Shown here: one piece after another, positions 1-7,775 of the stretch
How the letters are laid out: every line of letters starts with the position of its first letter
How positions within the stretch are numbered: position 1 is the stretch's first letter
Assembly: GCA_023301405.1 (NCBI GenBank)
Contig: JALZUX010000266.1
Location: 1-11,239, forward strand
DNA: 11,239 bases
Direction: 5' to 3'
Source: Granulosicoccaceae bacterium
Lineage (GTDB): Bacteria; Pseudomonadota; Gammaproteobacteria; Granulosicoccales; Granulosicoccaceae
Made by a program: the position numbers and the translations under genes
The notes under the pieces: generated by a model
Told to the model about the DNA's origin: nothing
What the model saw: the letters and a program-made list of their open reading frames with translations, nothing else
Database searches by the model: none

Positions 1-30
1 AATAACAACGATGGGCCGTTTGAAAAGTGA
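1..30 (+). CDS. Possible 3' end of an upstream gene (partial)
   Basis: Only nine codons are visible in frame 1 (reading NNNDGPFEK) before a TGA at 28-30. The last codons and the stop lie inside the 17-bp repeat edge at 18-34. The minus-strand frame at the other end of the window also ends in FEK-stop inside the inverted copy of this edge. The stop could therefore belong to the repeat rather than to a gene. No family can be assigned from nine residues, and the call rests only on an open frame running in from the window edge. Confidence 0.25.
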   Translation, partial: NNNDGPFEK

Positions 31-34
31 CTCC
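18..34 (+). repeat. Left copy of 17-bp perfect inverted repeat (array edge)
   Basis: The sequence gtttgaaaagtgactcc occurs here and as an exact reverse complement at 11164-11180. It forms the outer edge of both repeat arrays. Outside it the two flanks no longer match, so it marks where similarity begins. It contains the in-frame triplets TTT GAA AAG TGA. Confidence 0.85.
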
Positions 35-135
35 CGCGGAAGGCGACACCTAATAGGCAGCCCAGCAGGGACACCATTTAGACAGCGGCCCCCGGCAAGG
101 TCCCGCCGAAGGCGACATCTAAACCCTCGTCCCTA
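31..135 (+). repeat. Left array of degenerate ~36-41 bp tandem repeats
   Basis: Three units can be read. A standard unit begins at the edge (31-62, core cccgcggaaggcgacacc). A variant unit carries gcagggacaccat (65-77) and ends in agcggcccccggcaag (to 99). A second standard unit begins gtcccgccgaaggcgacatc (from 100) and fades after about 135. The same units occur, inverted, at 10973-11167. There is no coding potential of note and no associated transposase. The array ends about 90 bases before the demethylase gene. Those 90 bases hold no clear promoter or ribosome binding site. Confidence 0.8.
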
Positions 136-223
136 GACAAGCACTAATTATTGCTTAATCCCGCCCATAACCGCATGCTATCGCAAAGAGTTTTCAGCCC
201 AAAATAGTACGAGCCTTCAATCC

Positions 224-2287
224 ATGCGAGACCCACGCTACGACATCCTGTTTGAGCCAGTTAAACTTGGCCCTGTCACCGCCCCTAATCGTTTTTATCA
301 AGTGCCACATTGCACTGGTATGGGATACCGCTACCCACGCACTGAAGCAAAACTTCGTGGCACCAAGGCAGAGGGTGGTTGGGGTGTTGTGTCAACACAG
401 GAATCTGAAATCCATCCGTCAACCGATATCACCCCGGCCAACGAGGCACGAATCTGGGATGAACGCGATATCCCTGCCCTGCGCTTAGTCACTGACGCTG
501 TACACGAACACGGAAGTCTTGCCGCCATTCAACTGGTGCACAATGGCCTTCACACCAGCAACCGTTATTCCCGATACTCTCCGCTAAGCCCGTCAGCACA
601 GGTCATCATCCCTGATGATCCCGTGCAGGCGCGTGGCATGAGTAAGCATGATATTACTGAATTCAAACGCTGGCACAAAGAGGCGGCATTACGTGCTCGC
701 GAAGCCGGCTTTGATATTATTTACGTGTATGCGGGGCACGACATGACATTGCTTCAGCATTTTCTATTGCAGCGCTATAACCACCGTACCGATGAATACG
801 GTGGCTCGCTTGAAAATCGCTTGCGACTTTTTCGTGAAGTGATCGCTGACACCAAAGATGCGGTTGGCGATACTTGTGCTGTTGCAGTCAGGTTAGCGGT
901 TGATGAACTGATGGGCACAGACGGCTTGCAACACGACGGTGAAGCAAAAGATATCATACAGGCGCTGGCCGAAGAGCCAGATCTGTGGGACGTCAACTTG
1001 TCAGACTGGTCAAATGATAGTCAAACCTCACGATTCTCTGAAGAAGGCTATCAGGAACAATACACACGGTTTGTTAAGTCAGTAACCACCAAACCGGTGG
1101 TTGGTGTCGGACGGTATACCTCACCAGACACCATGGTGCGGCTTATCAAAGAAGGTCATCTTGATTTTATTGGTGCTGCACGACCATCTATCGCTGATCC
1201 GTTCCTGCCAAAGAAAATTGAGTCCGGTCGCATCGAAGAAATACGTGAGTGCATCGGCTGCAACATCTGCGTTGCTGGCGACAATACCAATGTGCCAATG
1301 CGCTGCACTCAGAACCCGACTATCGGTGAAGAATGGAGGCGAGGCTGGCACCCGGAAAACATTCCACCACGTCAGGCACAAGCCGCCTGTTTAGTCATTG
1401 GGGGTGGGCCTGCCGGACTTGAAGCAGCACGCGCAATGGCGCAACGCGGTATCAATGTCACGCTGGCCGATGCTAATAAAGAATGGGGTGGTCGCGTAAC
1501 ACTGGAAAGTAAGCTGCCCGGGCTTTCAGCCTGGGGGCGAGTCAGCGACTGGCGCGTCTGGCAGTTGCAACAAGTAGCAAATACAGAGCTCTACCTGCAC
1601 AGCGAACTTAATGCAGAAAACATATTAGAATACGGCGTTGCCAATATTGCTATCGCCACCGGTGCAACATGGCGTCGCGACGGCGTCGGCAGAGCACACC
1701 GACTGCCGCTTGAGTTTCTACATCAACGCAGGGTACTTACACCCGACGACCTTTTAAAAAACGGCACAAGTGTCATCACTAGTGCCGGCCCTGTGGTCAT
1801 TTTTGACGACGACCGTTTCTACATGGCTAGCGCACTAGCTGAACTAATAGCGGGTAGCGGCGTTGAGACAATATTCGTCACACCCACACCTGTCGTCGCT
1901 CCCTGGTCAGACAATACACTGGAACAGGAACGCATTCAGAAGCGATTGATTGAACTGGGTGTACAGATAATTCCGTCGCATACATTGGCTAATATGTCAG
2001 ATGAGACCCTGACAATCGCCTGTGGTTATTCCGGTAAGCACACCGAAATAAATTGTGCACAATTGGTGTCAGTCACTTCCAGAACCTGCAATGACTCAAT
2101 ATGGTTTGAATTAGAGGATCAAAAACCGGTGTGGAAAGACGCGGGAATAGAAAGCATTACCCGTATCGGTGACTGTGTGACACCCGGCCTTATCGCCAAC
2201 GCCGTGTACTCAGGGCATGGTTTTGCAAGAGATTTTGGTTTAAAAGAATCACCCCAACCACTTCGCGAAGACATGGCAACACTATAA
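224..2287 (+). CDS. TMADH/DgcA-family FMN/[4Fe-4S] amine demethylase
   Basis: This is a 687-residue flavoprotein of the old yellow enzyme group with a fused pyridine-nucleotide-disulfide-reductase-like domain. The family includes trimethylamine dehydrogenase, histamine dehydrogenase and dimethylglycine demethylase DgcA. These oxidise or N-demethylate small amines and pass electrons through an iron-sulfur cluster to a carrier. The N-terminal TIM barrel spans about residues 5-370. Cys30 (in QVPHC) matches the cysteine that holds 6-S-cysteinyl FMN in trimethylamine dehydrogenase. Tyr169, His172 and Asp265 match its active-site triad. Cys343, Cys346, Cys349 and Cys361 match the cluster ligands. 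GGGPAG at 393-398 opens the nucleotide-binding domain. The length fits DgcA-type proteins better than the ~729-residue trimethylamine dehydrogenase. Of the aromatic substrate bowl, Trp262 remains, but Tyr60 is Glu and the Trp355 equivalent is absent, so trimethylamine is doubtful as substrate. The start fits the family N-terminus although no good ribosome binding site is seen. A glutamine-synthetase relic abuts the stop codon. Confidence 0.9.
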   Translation: MRDPRYDILFEPVKLGPVTAPNRFYQVPHCTGMGYRYPRTEAKLRGTKAEGGWGVVSTQESEIHPSTDITPANEARIWDERDIPALRLVTDAVHEHGSLAAIQLVHNGLHTSNRYSRYSPLSPSAQVIIPDDPVQARGMSKHDITEFKRWHKEAALRAREAGFDIIYVYAGHDMTLLQHFLLQRYNHRTDEYGGSLENRLRLFREVIADTKDAVGDTCAVAVRLAVDELMGTDGLQHDGEAKDIIQALAEEPDLWDVNLSDWSNDSQTSRFSEEGYQEQYTRFVKSVTTKPVVGVGRYTSPDTMVRLIKEGHLDFIGAARPSIADPFLPKKIESGRIEEIRECIGCNICVAGDNTNVPMRCTQNPTIGEEWRRGWHPENIPPRQAQAACLVIGGGPAGLEAARAMAQRGINVTLADANKEWGGRVTLESKLPGLSAWGRVSDWRVWQLQQVANTELYLHSELNAENILEYGVANIAIATGATWRRDGVGRAHRLPLEFLHQRRVLTPDDLLKNGTSVITSAGPVVIFDDDRFYMASALAELIAGSGVETIFVTPTPVVAPWSDNTLEQERIQKRLIELGVQIIPSHTLANMSDETLTIACGYSGKHTEINCAQLVSVTSRTCNDSIWFELEDQKPVWKDAGIESITRIGDCVTPGLIANAVYSGHGFARDFGLKESPQPLREDMATL

Positions 2288-2871
2288 ATGCACACCATGG
2301 ACCATGAAGTATCCATTAATGACTGGCTGAAAACCAACAGTGGCATCAATACACCACTTCTAGCAGCCCTCGATATCAATGGCGTGATGAATGGTAAAAG
2401 CGTACCTTTGGCTGACGTACTGAAAGTCGCCAACGCCGAAGTTCGCATGGCGCTGTCTACCGCTACTGTCAACATATGGGGCAATGAGATCAACGGCACC
2501 AGTCAGGTCTTTGAAACAGGCGACTGCGGCATAAGCGCTCAGCCTACTGACCCGCACACCTTACCGAAGTATTCTGGCAGATAATATAGCCCTTGTGCCA
2601 ACAGATTACTGGCAGGAAGACAATACAGGTCTGCGTACCAGTTGCAGACAATCCACCCGCGACACACATCAAGAGTGCAAGCAGCGCGGTTGGCAATCCG
2701 TTGTCGCGCTAGAAGTTGAATTTTATCTTTATAATCTTGCAGAGTCACAACTGGTGCCGCCAAAATCACCTGTCTCAGGTTAACGCTTGTTTGGCCGTGA
2801 GTGCACCTATCAACGGCACGGCCTGTGACCAGGGTTTCGACGATGTGTTGTACGATATGCCTCGCGATTAA
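2288..2871 (+). pseudogene. Glutamine synthetase-family relic, frameshifted and truncated
   Basis: The remains of a glutamine synthetase-like ligase can be read across all three frames. Frame one starts at the ATG directly after the demethylase stop. It carries the N-terminal domain (LDINGVMNGKSVPL, then IWGNEI and VFETGD) and stops at 2582-2584. The next frame, open from about 2580 to a TAA at 2781-2783, continues with PTDYWQED, VVALEVEFYLY and PPKSPVSG, in the family order. A third frame holds GFDDVLYDM (about 2833-2859), which resembles the segment after the EFYL motif, and stops at 2869-2871. Nothing resembling the catalytic C-terminal half follows. The zero-base spacing suggests the intact gene was translated with the demethylase. 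Intact relatives include gamma-glutamyl ligases for methylamine or polyamines, but which one this was cannot be told. Similarity is by recalled family motifs, strong for the first two pieces and tentative for the third. Confidence 0.8.
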
Positions 2872-3149
2872 ATCGTTTGAGGCAAGTAGTTTTATCAGTA
2901 ATACAATGCCACCACTTCTGAAAGAAGCATTTCTTATCTACAAAAAACAACAGTATGCCGTATTTTCCAATCAGGTAACTCAACTTCAAATTGATACGTT
3001 TCGACATCGAAAATAAAGAACAACGGTATTTAGGAATACCAATATCTCACGCATCTACTGTATCGCCTTTAGTGAGTATAAAAATCGTCGGTAGCTGATA
3101 TCACTGAAAGGTGCATTAATTTACTGCCGCCGACTCACCAGTACATTCG

Positions 3150-3213
3150 TACAATAGTTGTAGCTATTCAGCTTGTTCTTCCCATTACCACCAGCACGCA
3201 AATAACTATTGTA
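3150..3213. repeat. 10-bp inverted repeat with 44-base spacer
   Basis: The sequence tacaatagtt at 3150-3159 is mirrored exactly by aactattgta at 3204-3213. A small secondary palindrome (aatag..ctatt) starts inside the left arm. No gene boundary or T-run is attached, so neither an operator nor a terminator role is shown. Confidence 0.4.
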
Positions 3214-3431
3214 AGTATCAACCAACACCCTTGTTCAGCGAGAGCCTCTTTACCATCAGTCACACTATAAGTGTTGACCTATGGCTCTGTATTAGCCTCA
3301 TGGCGTATACTGATCAAAAATGATATCAAGCCAAGGGTTTGCCTGCGGTGTTCAATCGCACGGCACCACGATTACCATTCTCTGAAAATCATACCTGGCA
3401 CAAGCATTTTGACGATACAACATTAGTCATC

Positions 3432-3436
3432 AAGGA
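3432..3436 (+). promoter_or_regulatory. Ribosome binding site fixing the reductase start
   Basis: AAGGA sits seven bases before the ATG at 3444. The upstream in-frame ATG at 3339 lacks such a site, and the 35 residues it would add have no counterpart in the AKR7 family. Both facts favour 3444. Confidence 0.7.
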
Positions 3437-3443
3437 CAACACC

Positions 3444-4379
3444 ATGAAAGCAATACTAGGCACCATGACATTCAGCGATCAGGTCAATCACGACGTTGCC
3501 AGCAGTATGATCGGTGCCTTCAAGGAATCGGGCCACACAGAGCTTGATTCAGCCTACGTCTATTGTGGTGGCAACACCGAGAAACTGCTGGGTGACCTCA
3601 ATAAGCAAGGCGTATTGGACAACTGTGACATTGCTACAAAGGTCAACCCGAAAGAAGGCGGATTAACCGCAGATTCAATAAACAGTCAGTTTTCTACCTC
3701 ACTCACCAGCATGGGGCTGGACAGCACCGATCTACTGTACTTGCACCAACCCGATCTTAACACACCAATCACTGAATCCCTTGAAGCACTGAACCAGCAC
3801 TACCAGGCAGGAAAATTTAAACGATTCGGTTTAAGTAACTACGCTGCCTGGCAGGTTGCAGAAATAGCGGGTATCTGCGAGAAGCGCGGTTACATGATGC
3901 CAACCGTTTATCAGGGAATGTATAACGCCATCACTCGAGATGTTGAGCGCGAATTGTTCAAATGCCTGCAACACTACAATATCGCGTTTTATGTCTACAA
4001 TCCGCTTGCGGGCGGCATGCTAACCGGCAAACATCAAGACGTCACAGCTGCTCCGGCCGACGGACGTTTTTCCGGCAACGCTGAATACCAGAAACGCTAC
4101 TGGAAAAATGACTACTTTCAGGCGGTCAATACATTTACAGACGCCTGTGAAAAAGACAATATTAATCCGGCAAGTGCTGCACTACGATGGCTTGCACATC
4201 ACTCAGATTTAAACAACGATAAAGGCGATGCGATCATACTAGGCGCAAGTTCAATGCATCACTTTGAGCAAAACCTACAAGCACTTCAGGCAGGGCAACT
4301 GCCCCCCGCTATTGTTGAATCTTTAGACAAAGGTTGGGACATCGCCAGAACAAATTGCATTAAGTATTTTCGACCGTAA
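3444..4379 (+). CDS. AKR7-type aldo/keto reductase
   Basis: This is a 311-residue NADPH-dependent carbonyl reductase of the aldo/keto reductase superfamily, closest in motif pattern to the AKR7 (aflatoxin aldehyde/succinic semialdehyde reductase) group. The expected catalytic tetrad is present: Asp35, Tyr40, Lys66 (ATKVNP) and His101 (YLHQPD). Family signatures follow in order: GKFKRFGLSNYAAW, PTVYQGMYNAITR, YNPLAGGMLTGK and GDAIILGASS, the last near the cofactor-binding end. The protein ends in KYFRP, like AKR7 members. It is soluble, with no signal peptide. The true start was set by a ribosome binding site and family length. An ORF extending 35 residues further upstream is rejected. The next gene starts 24 bases downstream on the same strand, so the two are probably co-transcribed. 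Substrate is unknown. A link to aldehydes released by nearby demethylation is only a guess. Confidence 0.9.
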   Translation: MKAILGTMTFSDQVNHDVASSMIGAFKESGHTELDSAYVYCGGNTEKLLGDLNKQGVLDNCDIATKVNPKEGGLTADSINSQFSTSLTSMGLDSTDLLYLHQPDLNTPITESLEALNQHYQAGKFKRFGLSNYAAWQVAEIAGICEKRGYMMPTVYQGMYNAITRDVERELFKCLQHYNIAFYVYNPLAGGMLTGKHQDVTAAPADGRFSGNAEYQKRYWKNDYFQAVNTFTDACEKDNINPASAALRWLAHHSDLNNDKGDAIILGASSMHHFEQNLQALQAGQLPPAIVESLDKGWDIARTNCIKYFRP

Positions 4380-4403
4380 TTCCAAGATATAAGGTTTCAA
4401 ATT

Positions 4404-5249
4404 ATGCAACAACTATTAAGATCATTTAATCGATTTTTCAATTTGGCTTGCTTACCTGCGAATAATACAGGTGCTTATATAGTGCTAGTTTTTTTCGCCT
4501 TCTGGGCAAACCCTGCCATCGCCGCCGATAATTGTAACTACATCGCCGGCCCCACCGATGCAAAGGTGGTGAACGCTGCCGAACCGTCAGCGGGTATTAG
4601 TAGCGCCTGGTACGGCAATGCCACAAACCTATACACTCATGGGGTGCTAGGTGATTCAGTAGAGGCCCATACGCTCTACGCAACATCGCCCGGCAATGAA
4701 GGCTGTGCGCATGAAATAACACTTGATGAATACTCGGTCTTTGAGGACGTCAACCCGCGTATCGCCGATGTCACCGGCGACGGCAATAACAACATTATTG
4801 TCATAGAAAGCCATGTCGACAAAGGCGCTTCTCTGGCGGTCTACGGGTTAGCAAACGGCACATTAGCGAAAATTGCCACCACACCGCATATTGGCACGTC
4901 TAATCGATGGCTGGCACCGGTAGGTACCGCTGATTTTAATAGCGATGGCGTTAATGATGTCGCTTACGTGCAAACTCCACACATTGGCGGACTACTGAAA
5001 ATTTGGTCTTTCAAAGACCAAATCCCCAACCTGTTGGTAGCAGATGGTAGATACTCTAATCATCGTATTGGTGAAAACTACATCACTGGTGGCATAAAAA
5101 TCTGTGACAACAAACCAATAATGATTCTCCCTAATCAACAGTGGTCAAAAACCTTATCGGTTACCGTTGACGGTGACACAATTGCCTCTAAGGTTTACGC
5201 CAATAACGTACAGCAGAAAACCATTAGTCAGGCCTTACAGTGCCAATAA
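4404..5249 (+). CDS. Exported VCBS/FG-GAP repeat protein
   Basis: This is a 281-residue secreted or periplasmic protein of unknown function. The N-terminus has a basic region (Arg6, Arg10), a hydrophobic core at about residues 24-35, and a likely signal peptidase site after PAIA (Ala40). Two beta-propeller-type calcium motifs of the FG-GAP/VCBS kind follow: DVTGDGNNN at 122-130 and a fuller DFNSDGVND at 177-185. Such repeats form propeller blades that bind calcium. With only two clear blades this is a short member or carries degenerate blades. Paired cysteines (for example Cys44, and CDN and LQCQ near the end) fit an exported protein. AAGG lies nine bases before the ATG. It lies 24 bases downstream of the aldo/keto reductase, which acts in the cytoplasm, so co-transcription does not reveal a shared pathway. 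Confidence 0.8.
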   Translation: MQQLLRSFNRFFNLACLPANNTGAYIVLVFFAFWANPAIAADNCNYIAGPTDAKVVNAAEPSAGISSAWYGNATNLYTHGVLGDSVEAHTLYATSPGNEGCAHEITLDEYSVFEDVNPRIADVTGDGNNNIIVIESHVDKGASLAVYGLANGTLAKIATTPHIGTSNRWLAPVGTADFNSDGVNDVAYVQTPHIGGLLKIWSFKDQIPNLLVADGRYSNHRIGENYITGGIKICDNKPIMILPNQQWSKTLSVTVDGDTIASKVYANNVQQKTISQALQCQ

Positions 5250-5298
5250 AGCCAGCGCCTTAACCCACGCACTACTCGACTGGCAAGAGTTCAACAGA

Positions 5299-5349
5299 TC
5301 GCCTAATCAAGCAACAAGCGTAGTCCGCCGTGTGCGGGCGATCAGGCGA
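5299..5349. other. Imperfect hairpin between convergent genes
   Basis: tcgcctaatc (5299-5308) pairs with gatcaggcga (5340-5349) with one mismatch. An inner gtccgc/gcgggc pair closes around cgtgt. It lies in the 174-base gap between the VCBS gene and the Rieske gene, where a two-way terminator would be expected. No T-run follows on either strand, so its role is unproven. Confidence 0.3.
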
Positions 5350-5423
5350 ATAGATTTACCGTCACAGGTGATTGGCTATAGCAACAGGGTTTTACACGTT
5401 ATTACTCACTAAAAACTCTTGAG

Positions 5424-6752
5424 CTATTCACCAAATTCGTCTTCACACACGCTGTTAATCATGTCTACTCTGCTATTCACCGTAAACTGACTACTCTGCA
5501 AAACAGTGTCTGCAACGCGACCACCAAAATTTTTCATTTGCTTAGCATCATCTTCAATGACCTTGACCGGATATACCGTATCCTGACAAAAAGTGGATAT
5601 CACTGAATCTTCATTCAGCACTGGCATTGGCGCTTCACCGGTTTCACTGTGTGCCCGAACCCGATCACGAAGCATCTTACGCAACTTAGACACCCCACGG
5701 TCAGACGTCACCCTGTGCTCAAGTGCGTGCACGGCGATTGGTCGCTGTGACACTTGCACTTCATAGTCACCGGGTTGGCGCTGTTGCTCTTCATAGGGAC
5801 GACCAGCGGTCTGCCCCATGAAATCAATAGTTTCCTTACCCACCTGTGATGGATCATCCTGACCACGCGGATCAAGTTGCTGACTAAAAAAGCGCCACCC
5901 AATCGTTAGAGTATTTGTGTTATCGATCGGCACCATCCAACGTAGCATCGACACCCGTTGGAATATTTTTTTGCCTTCTGCTTCTTCCCAGATTGCACCG
6001 GTTTGATTGCCGTTGGGGAAAATTGAATCGGTGGTACGGGTCCATAGGTGATCCCCGACACGGCGGGTTTGAACATTCATCATCCCCAAAGGGGTGGTGC
6101 GATATTCAATTAATTGCTCAACACCCGACGCCGCACCAAACTGCACACCGCTGGACAGCGCATGAAGATGAAGCACATGTATCGGGTCTTGGGTGTTTTC
6201 ATAAACCTGTAACCAGTTAGCCGGCATACTCAGCGAAAAGGTTTTAGATTCTGTGCCCTCAATGTTCATGGTGTCATAGTTAGGAAAGTCAGGCTTCTTA
6301 TCTGGCGGCCCCATGTAGGCAAATACAATTCCATTGACCTCATGTACCGGGTAGGCACCCTGCACTACTTTGTCACGGACCGGACTGCCCAACGGTTCAG
6401 ACGGCGCATCAATCAATCGGCCATCAACATCAAAGTGCCAGCCGTGATAACAGCACTTGATGCCGCAGTCCATAATAATGCCAAACTCAAGCGATGCACC
6501 ACGGTGGGCGCAGTGTCGGTGCAACAAACCTAATGTGCCCGCATTATCACGAAACAGCACGAGATCCTCACCCAGTATGCGTATCGCAAGCGGCAGGTCA
6601 CTGACTTCATTTGACATTGACACCGGCTGCCAGTAACGCCGCAAGTATTCACCACAAACGGTGCCCGGCCCGACATGCGTCAGTTCGGGGTCTTCGCAAG
6701 GGATATCTGTTTTGTAGTAACCGGAATAAGGCGCGGTTGGCGAGTCAGTCAT
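5424..6752 (-). CDS. Rieske non-heme iron oxygenase, oxygenase subunit
   Basis: This is a 442-residue alpha subunit of a ring-hydroxylating or O/N-demethylating oxygenase. It resembles the phthalate-dioxygenase/LigXa-like group, judging from the GPGTxxGEYLRRYWQPV opening at about residues 28-44. The Rieske [2Fe-2S] ligands are Cys81, His83, Cys100 and His103 (RHCAHRG...CCYHGWHFD). The mononuclear iron site shows in NWLQVYENTQDPIHVLHLH (179-197), with His192 and His197 as ligands and Asp189 as the bridging acid. The third iron carboxylate was not placed. Such enzymes use O2 and two electrons from a reductase, but no reductase or ferredoxin gene is in the window. The gene is 138 bases downstream of ilvY on the same strand, and an AGG lies a few bases before the ATG. 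Substrate is unknown: aromatic O-methyl ethers, phthalate-like acids and N-methyl compounds are all possible. Confidence 0.9.
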   Translation of the reverse strand: MTDSPTAPYSGYYKTDIPCEDPELTHVGPGTVCGEYLRRYWQPVSMSNEVSDLPLAIRILGEDLVLFRDNAGTLGLLHRHCAHRGASLEFGIIMDCGIKCCYHGWHFDVDGRLIDAPSEPLGSPVRDKVVQGAYPVHEVNGIVFAYMGPPDKKPDFPNYDTMNIEGTESKTFSLSMPANWLQVYENTQDPIHVLHLHALSSGVQFGAASGVEQLIEYRTTPLGMMNVQTRRVGDHLWTRTTDSIFPNGNQTGAIWEEAEGKKIFQRVSMLRWMVPIDNTNTLTIGWRFFSQQLDPRGQDDPSQVGKETIDFMGQTAGRPYEEQQRQPGDYEVQVSQRPIAVHALEHRVTSDRGVSKLRKMLRDRVRAHSETGEAPMPVLNEDSVISTFCQDTVYPVKVIEDDAKQMKNFGGRVADTVLQSSQFTVNSRVDMINSVCEDEFGE

Positions 6753-6890
6753 GTGGAACCTGCAGTGTCATCGGGCTTTAATAATCCTACGGCATATCGA
6801 ACGAATACGCATCAGCTTTGATTTAACTTTTTCCAGTAACCATACATTTTGATCGCAAACCACCCGTTAAATTGAGCGCTTGATTGTTGC

Positions 6891-7775
6891 TTATAGATCG
6901 TTATCACCCCAGAAAGCTGCCACTAGCGGGTTCGTCAAACTCTTCTTCAATGCACACAAACCAACGTTGTACGGCTCAAGCTCAGGCTTTACATTCAGTA
7001 CCCGTATATTACCCTCCACTGGACTGTTATCAAGAACCAACTTAGGCACCACGCCAATTCCCAACCCAAGACTCACCATGCTGACAATCGCCTCATTACC
7101 GGCCACCTGGGCATAAATTCGCGGGCTAATGCCTTTGTCACGAAACCATGCATTTACTCTGGTACGGGCAAGCCCCCCCTCAGATAGAATCATTGGCACC
7201 TGCGACCACTGCTGTTTCGCGTGTTTGCCGCCGGTTGGCACGTCAAGGTCGCCGCGTTCACGTGGGACGATAAACAACAACGGCGACATGGTGATTGATT
7301 TAAATACGACACCCCTTGGCAATGTGCCCGGCAACGCGGTAATGGCAATGTCTTCTTCACCAGCCACTATCCGACTGATCGCATGTTCAGGATCACCGGT
7401 ATGCAGCTTTATTTCGATGCCGGGGTAATCTGACCGGAATTCATTCAGCAAGCTAAACAAAATACTGTGACTGGCAGTTACCGAACAATACAAACTGATC
7501 TCACCTTGCAAGTTATCCGACTGATCTGCCAGTTCATTGCGAATCAGATTCCACTGCCTGATTGCTTCCTTGGCGTACTGTTGAAACTTGAGGCCCTGCG
7601 CCGTCAAGGACACAGAGCGGTTATCCCGATTAAACAGCACAGCCCCGGTTTCGTCTTCTAATTGTCTGATATTCCTTGAAAGGGCTGAAATACTTACATT
7701 TTCAGCCACACTTGCCTGCCCGAAATGCAGATGGTTCGCCAGCGCTAAAAAGTGATTTAAAAGTCTACTATTCAT
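6891..7775 (-). CDS. ilvY: LysR-type regulator IlvY
   Basis: This is a 294-residue LysR-family transcription factor. The N-terminal helix-turn-helix spans about residues 18-39 (FGQAS...SALSRNIRQLE) and is followed by LFNRDNRSVSLT. The effector domain carries motifs typical of IlvY, not of LysR proteins in general: CSVTASHS (97-104), KLHTGD (123-128) and, later, AGNEAIVSMVSLGLGIGVVP. It ends in ALKKSLTNPLVAAFW, close to the enteric protein. In E. coli, IlvY senses acetolactate or acetohydroxybutyrate and activates divergent ilvC while limiting its own expression. The divergent ilvC here makes the assignment firm. A GAGGT lies 12 bases before the ATG, rather far. Because the Rieske gene follows on the same strand, readthrough could place it partly under the ilvY promoter. 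That is inference. Confidence 0.92.
   Translation of the reverse strand: MNSRLLNHFLALANHLHFGQASVAENVSISALSRNIRQLEDETGAVLFNRDNRSVSLTAQGLKFQQYAKEAIRQWNLIRNELADQSDNLQGEISLYCSVTASHSILFSLLNEFRSDYPGIEIKLHTGDPEHAISRIVAGEEDIAITALPGTLPRGVVFKSITMSPLLFIVPRERGDLDVPTGGKHAKQQWSQVPMILSEGGLARTRVNAWFRDKGISPRIYAQVAGNEAIVSMVSLGLGIGVVPKLVLDNSPVEGNIRVLNVKPELEPYNVGLCALKKSLTNPLVAAFWGDNDL

Larger units (their letters stand above)
2872..3443. other. Gene-poor stretch of about 570 bases
   Basis: No convincing gene, RNA or mobile element is seen on either strand. An open frame at 2801-3016 overlaps the ligase relic and matches nothing I recognise. A 10-bp inverted repeat lies at 3150-3159 and 3204-3213. The promoter of the aldo/keto reductase gene should be in the last part. 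A TTGACC box (3274-3279) and a TATACT box (3306-3311) are present but 26 bases apart, too far for one ordinary sigma-70 promoter. The stretch may be further decay of the ligase gene beyond recognition. Confidence 0.6.

Noticed and set aside
2801..3016. 71-residue open frame downstream of the ligase relic
   Set aside because: Its start overlaps the third frame of the glutamine-synthetase relic, it has no ribosome binding site, and its translation resembles nothing known.
3274..3311. Sigma-70 promoter for the aldo/keto reductase (TTGACC with TATACT)
   Set aside because: The boxes are 26 bases apart, well beyond the usual 16-18, so they are not called as one promoter.
3339..3443. N-terminal extension of the aldo/keto reductase from the ATG at 3339
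   Set aside because: These 35 codons have no family counterpart and no ribosome binding site. The ATG at 3444 has AAGGA at proper spacing.
5299..5349. Hairpin as a confirmed bidirectional terminator
   Set aside because: No T-run follows on either strand, so it is listed only as a low-confidence hairpin.
5167..5412. 81-residue open frame overlapping the end of the VCBS gene
   Set aside because: It runs out of frame over the VCBS 3' end and through the intergenic hairpin, with no ribosome binding site or family motif.
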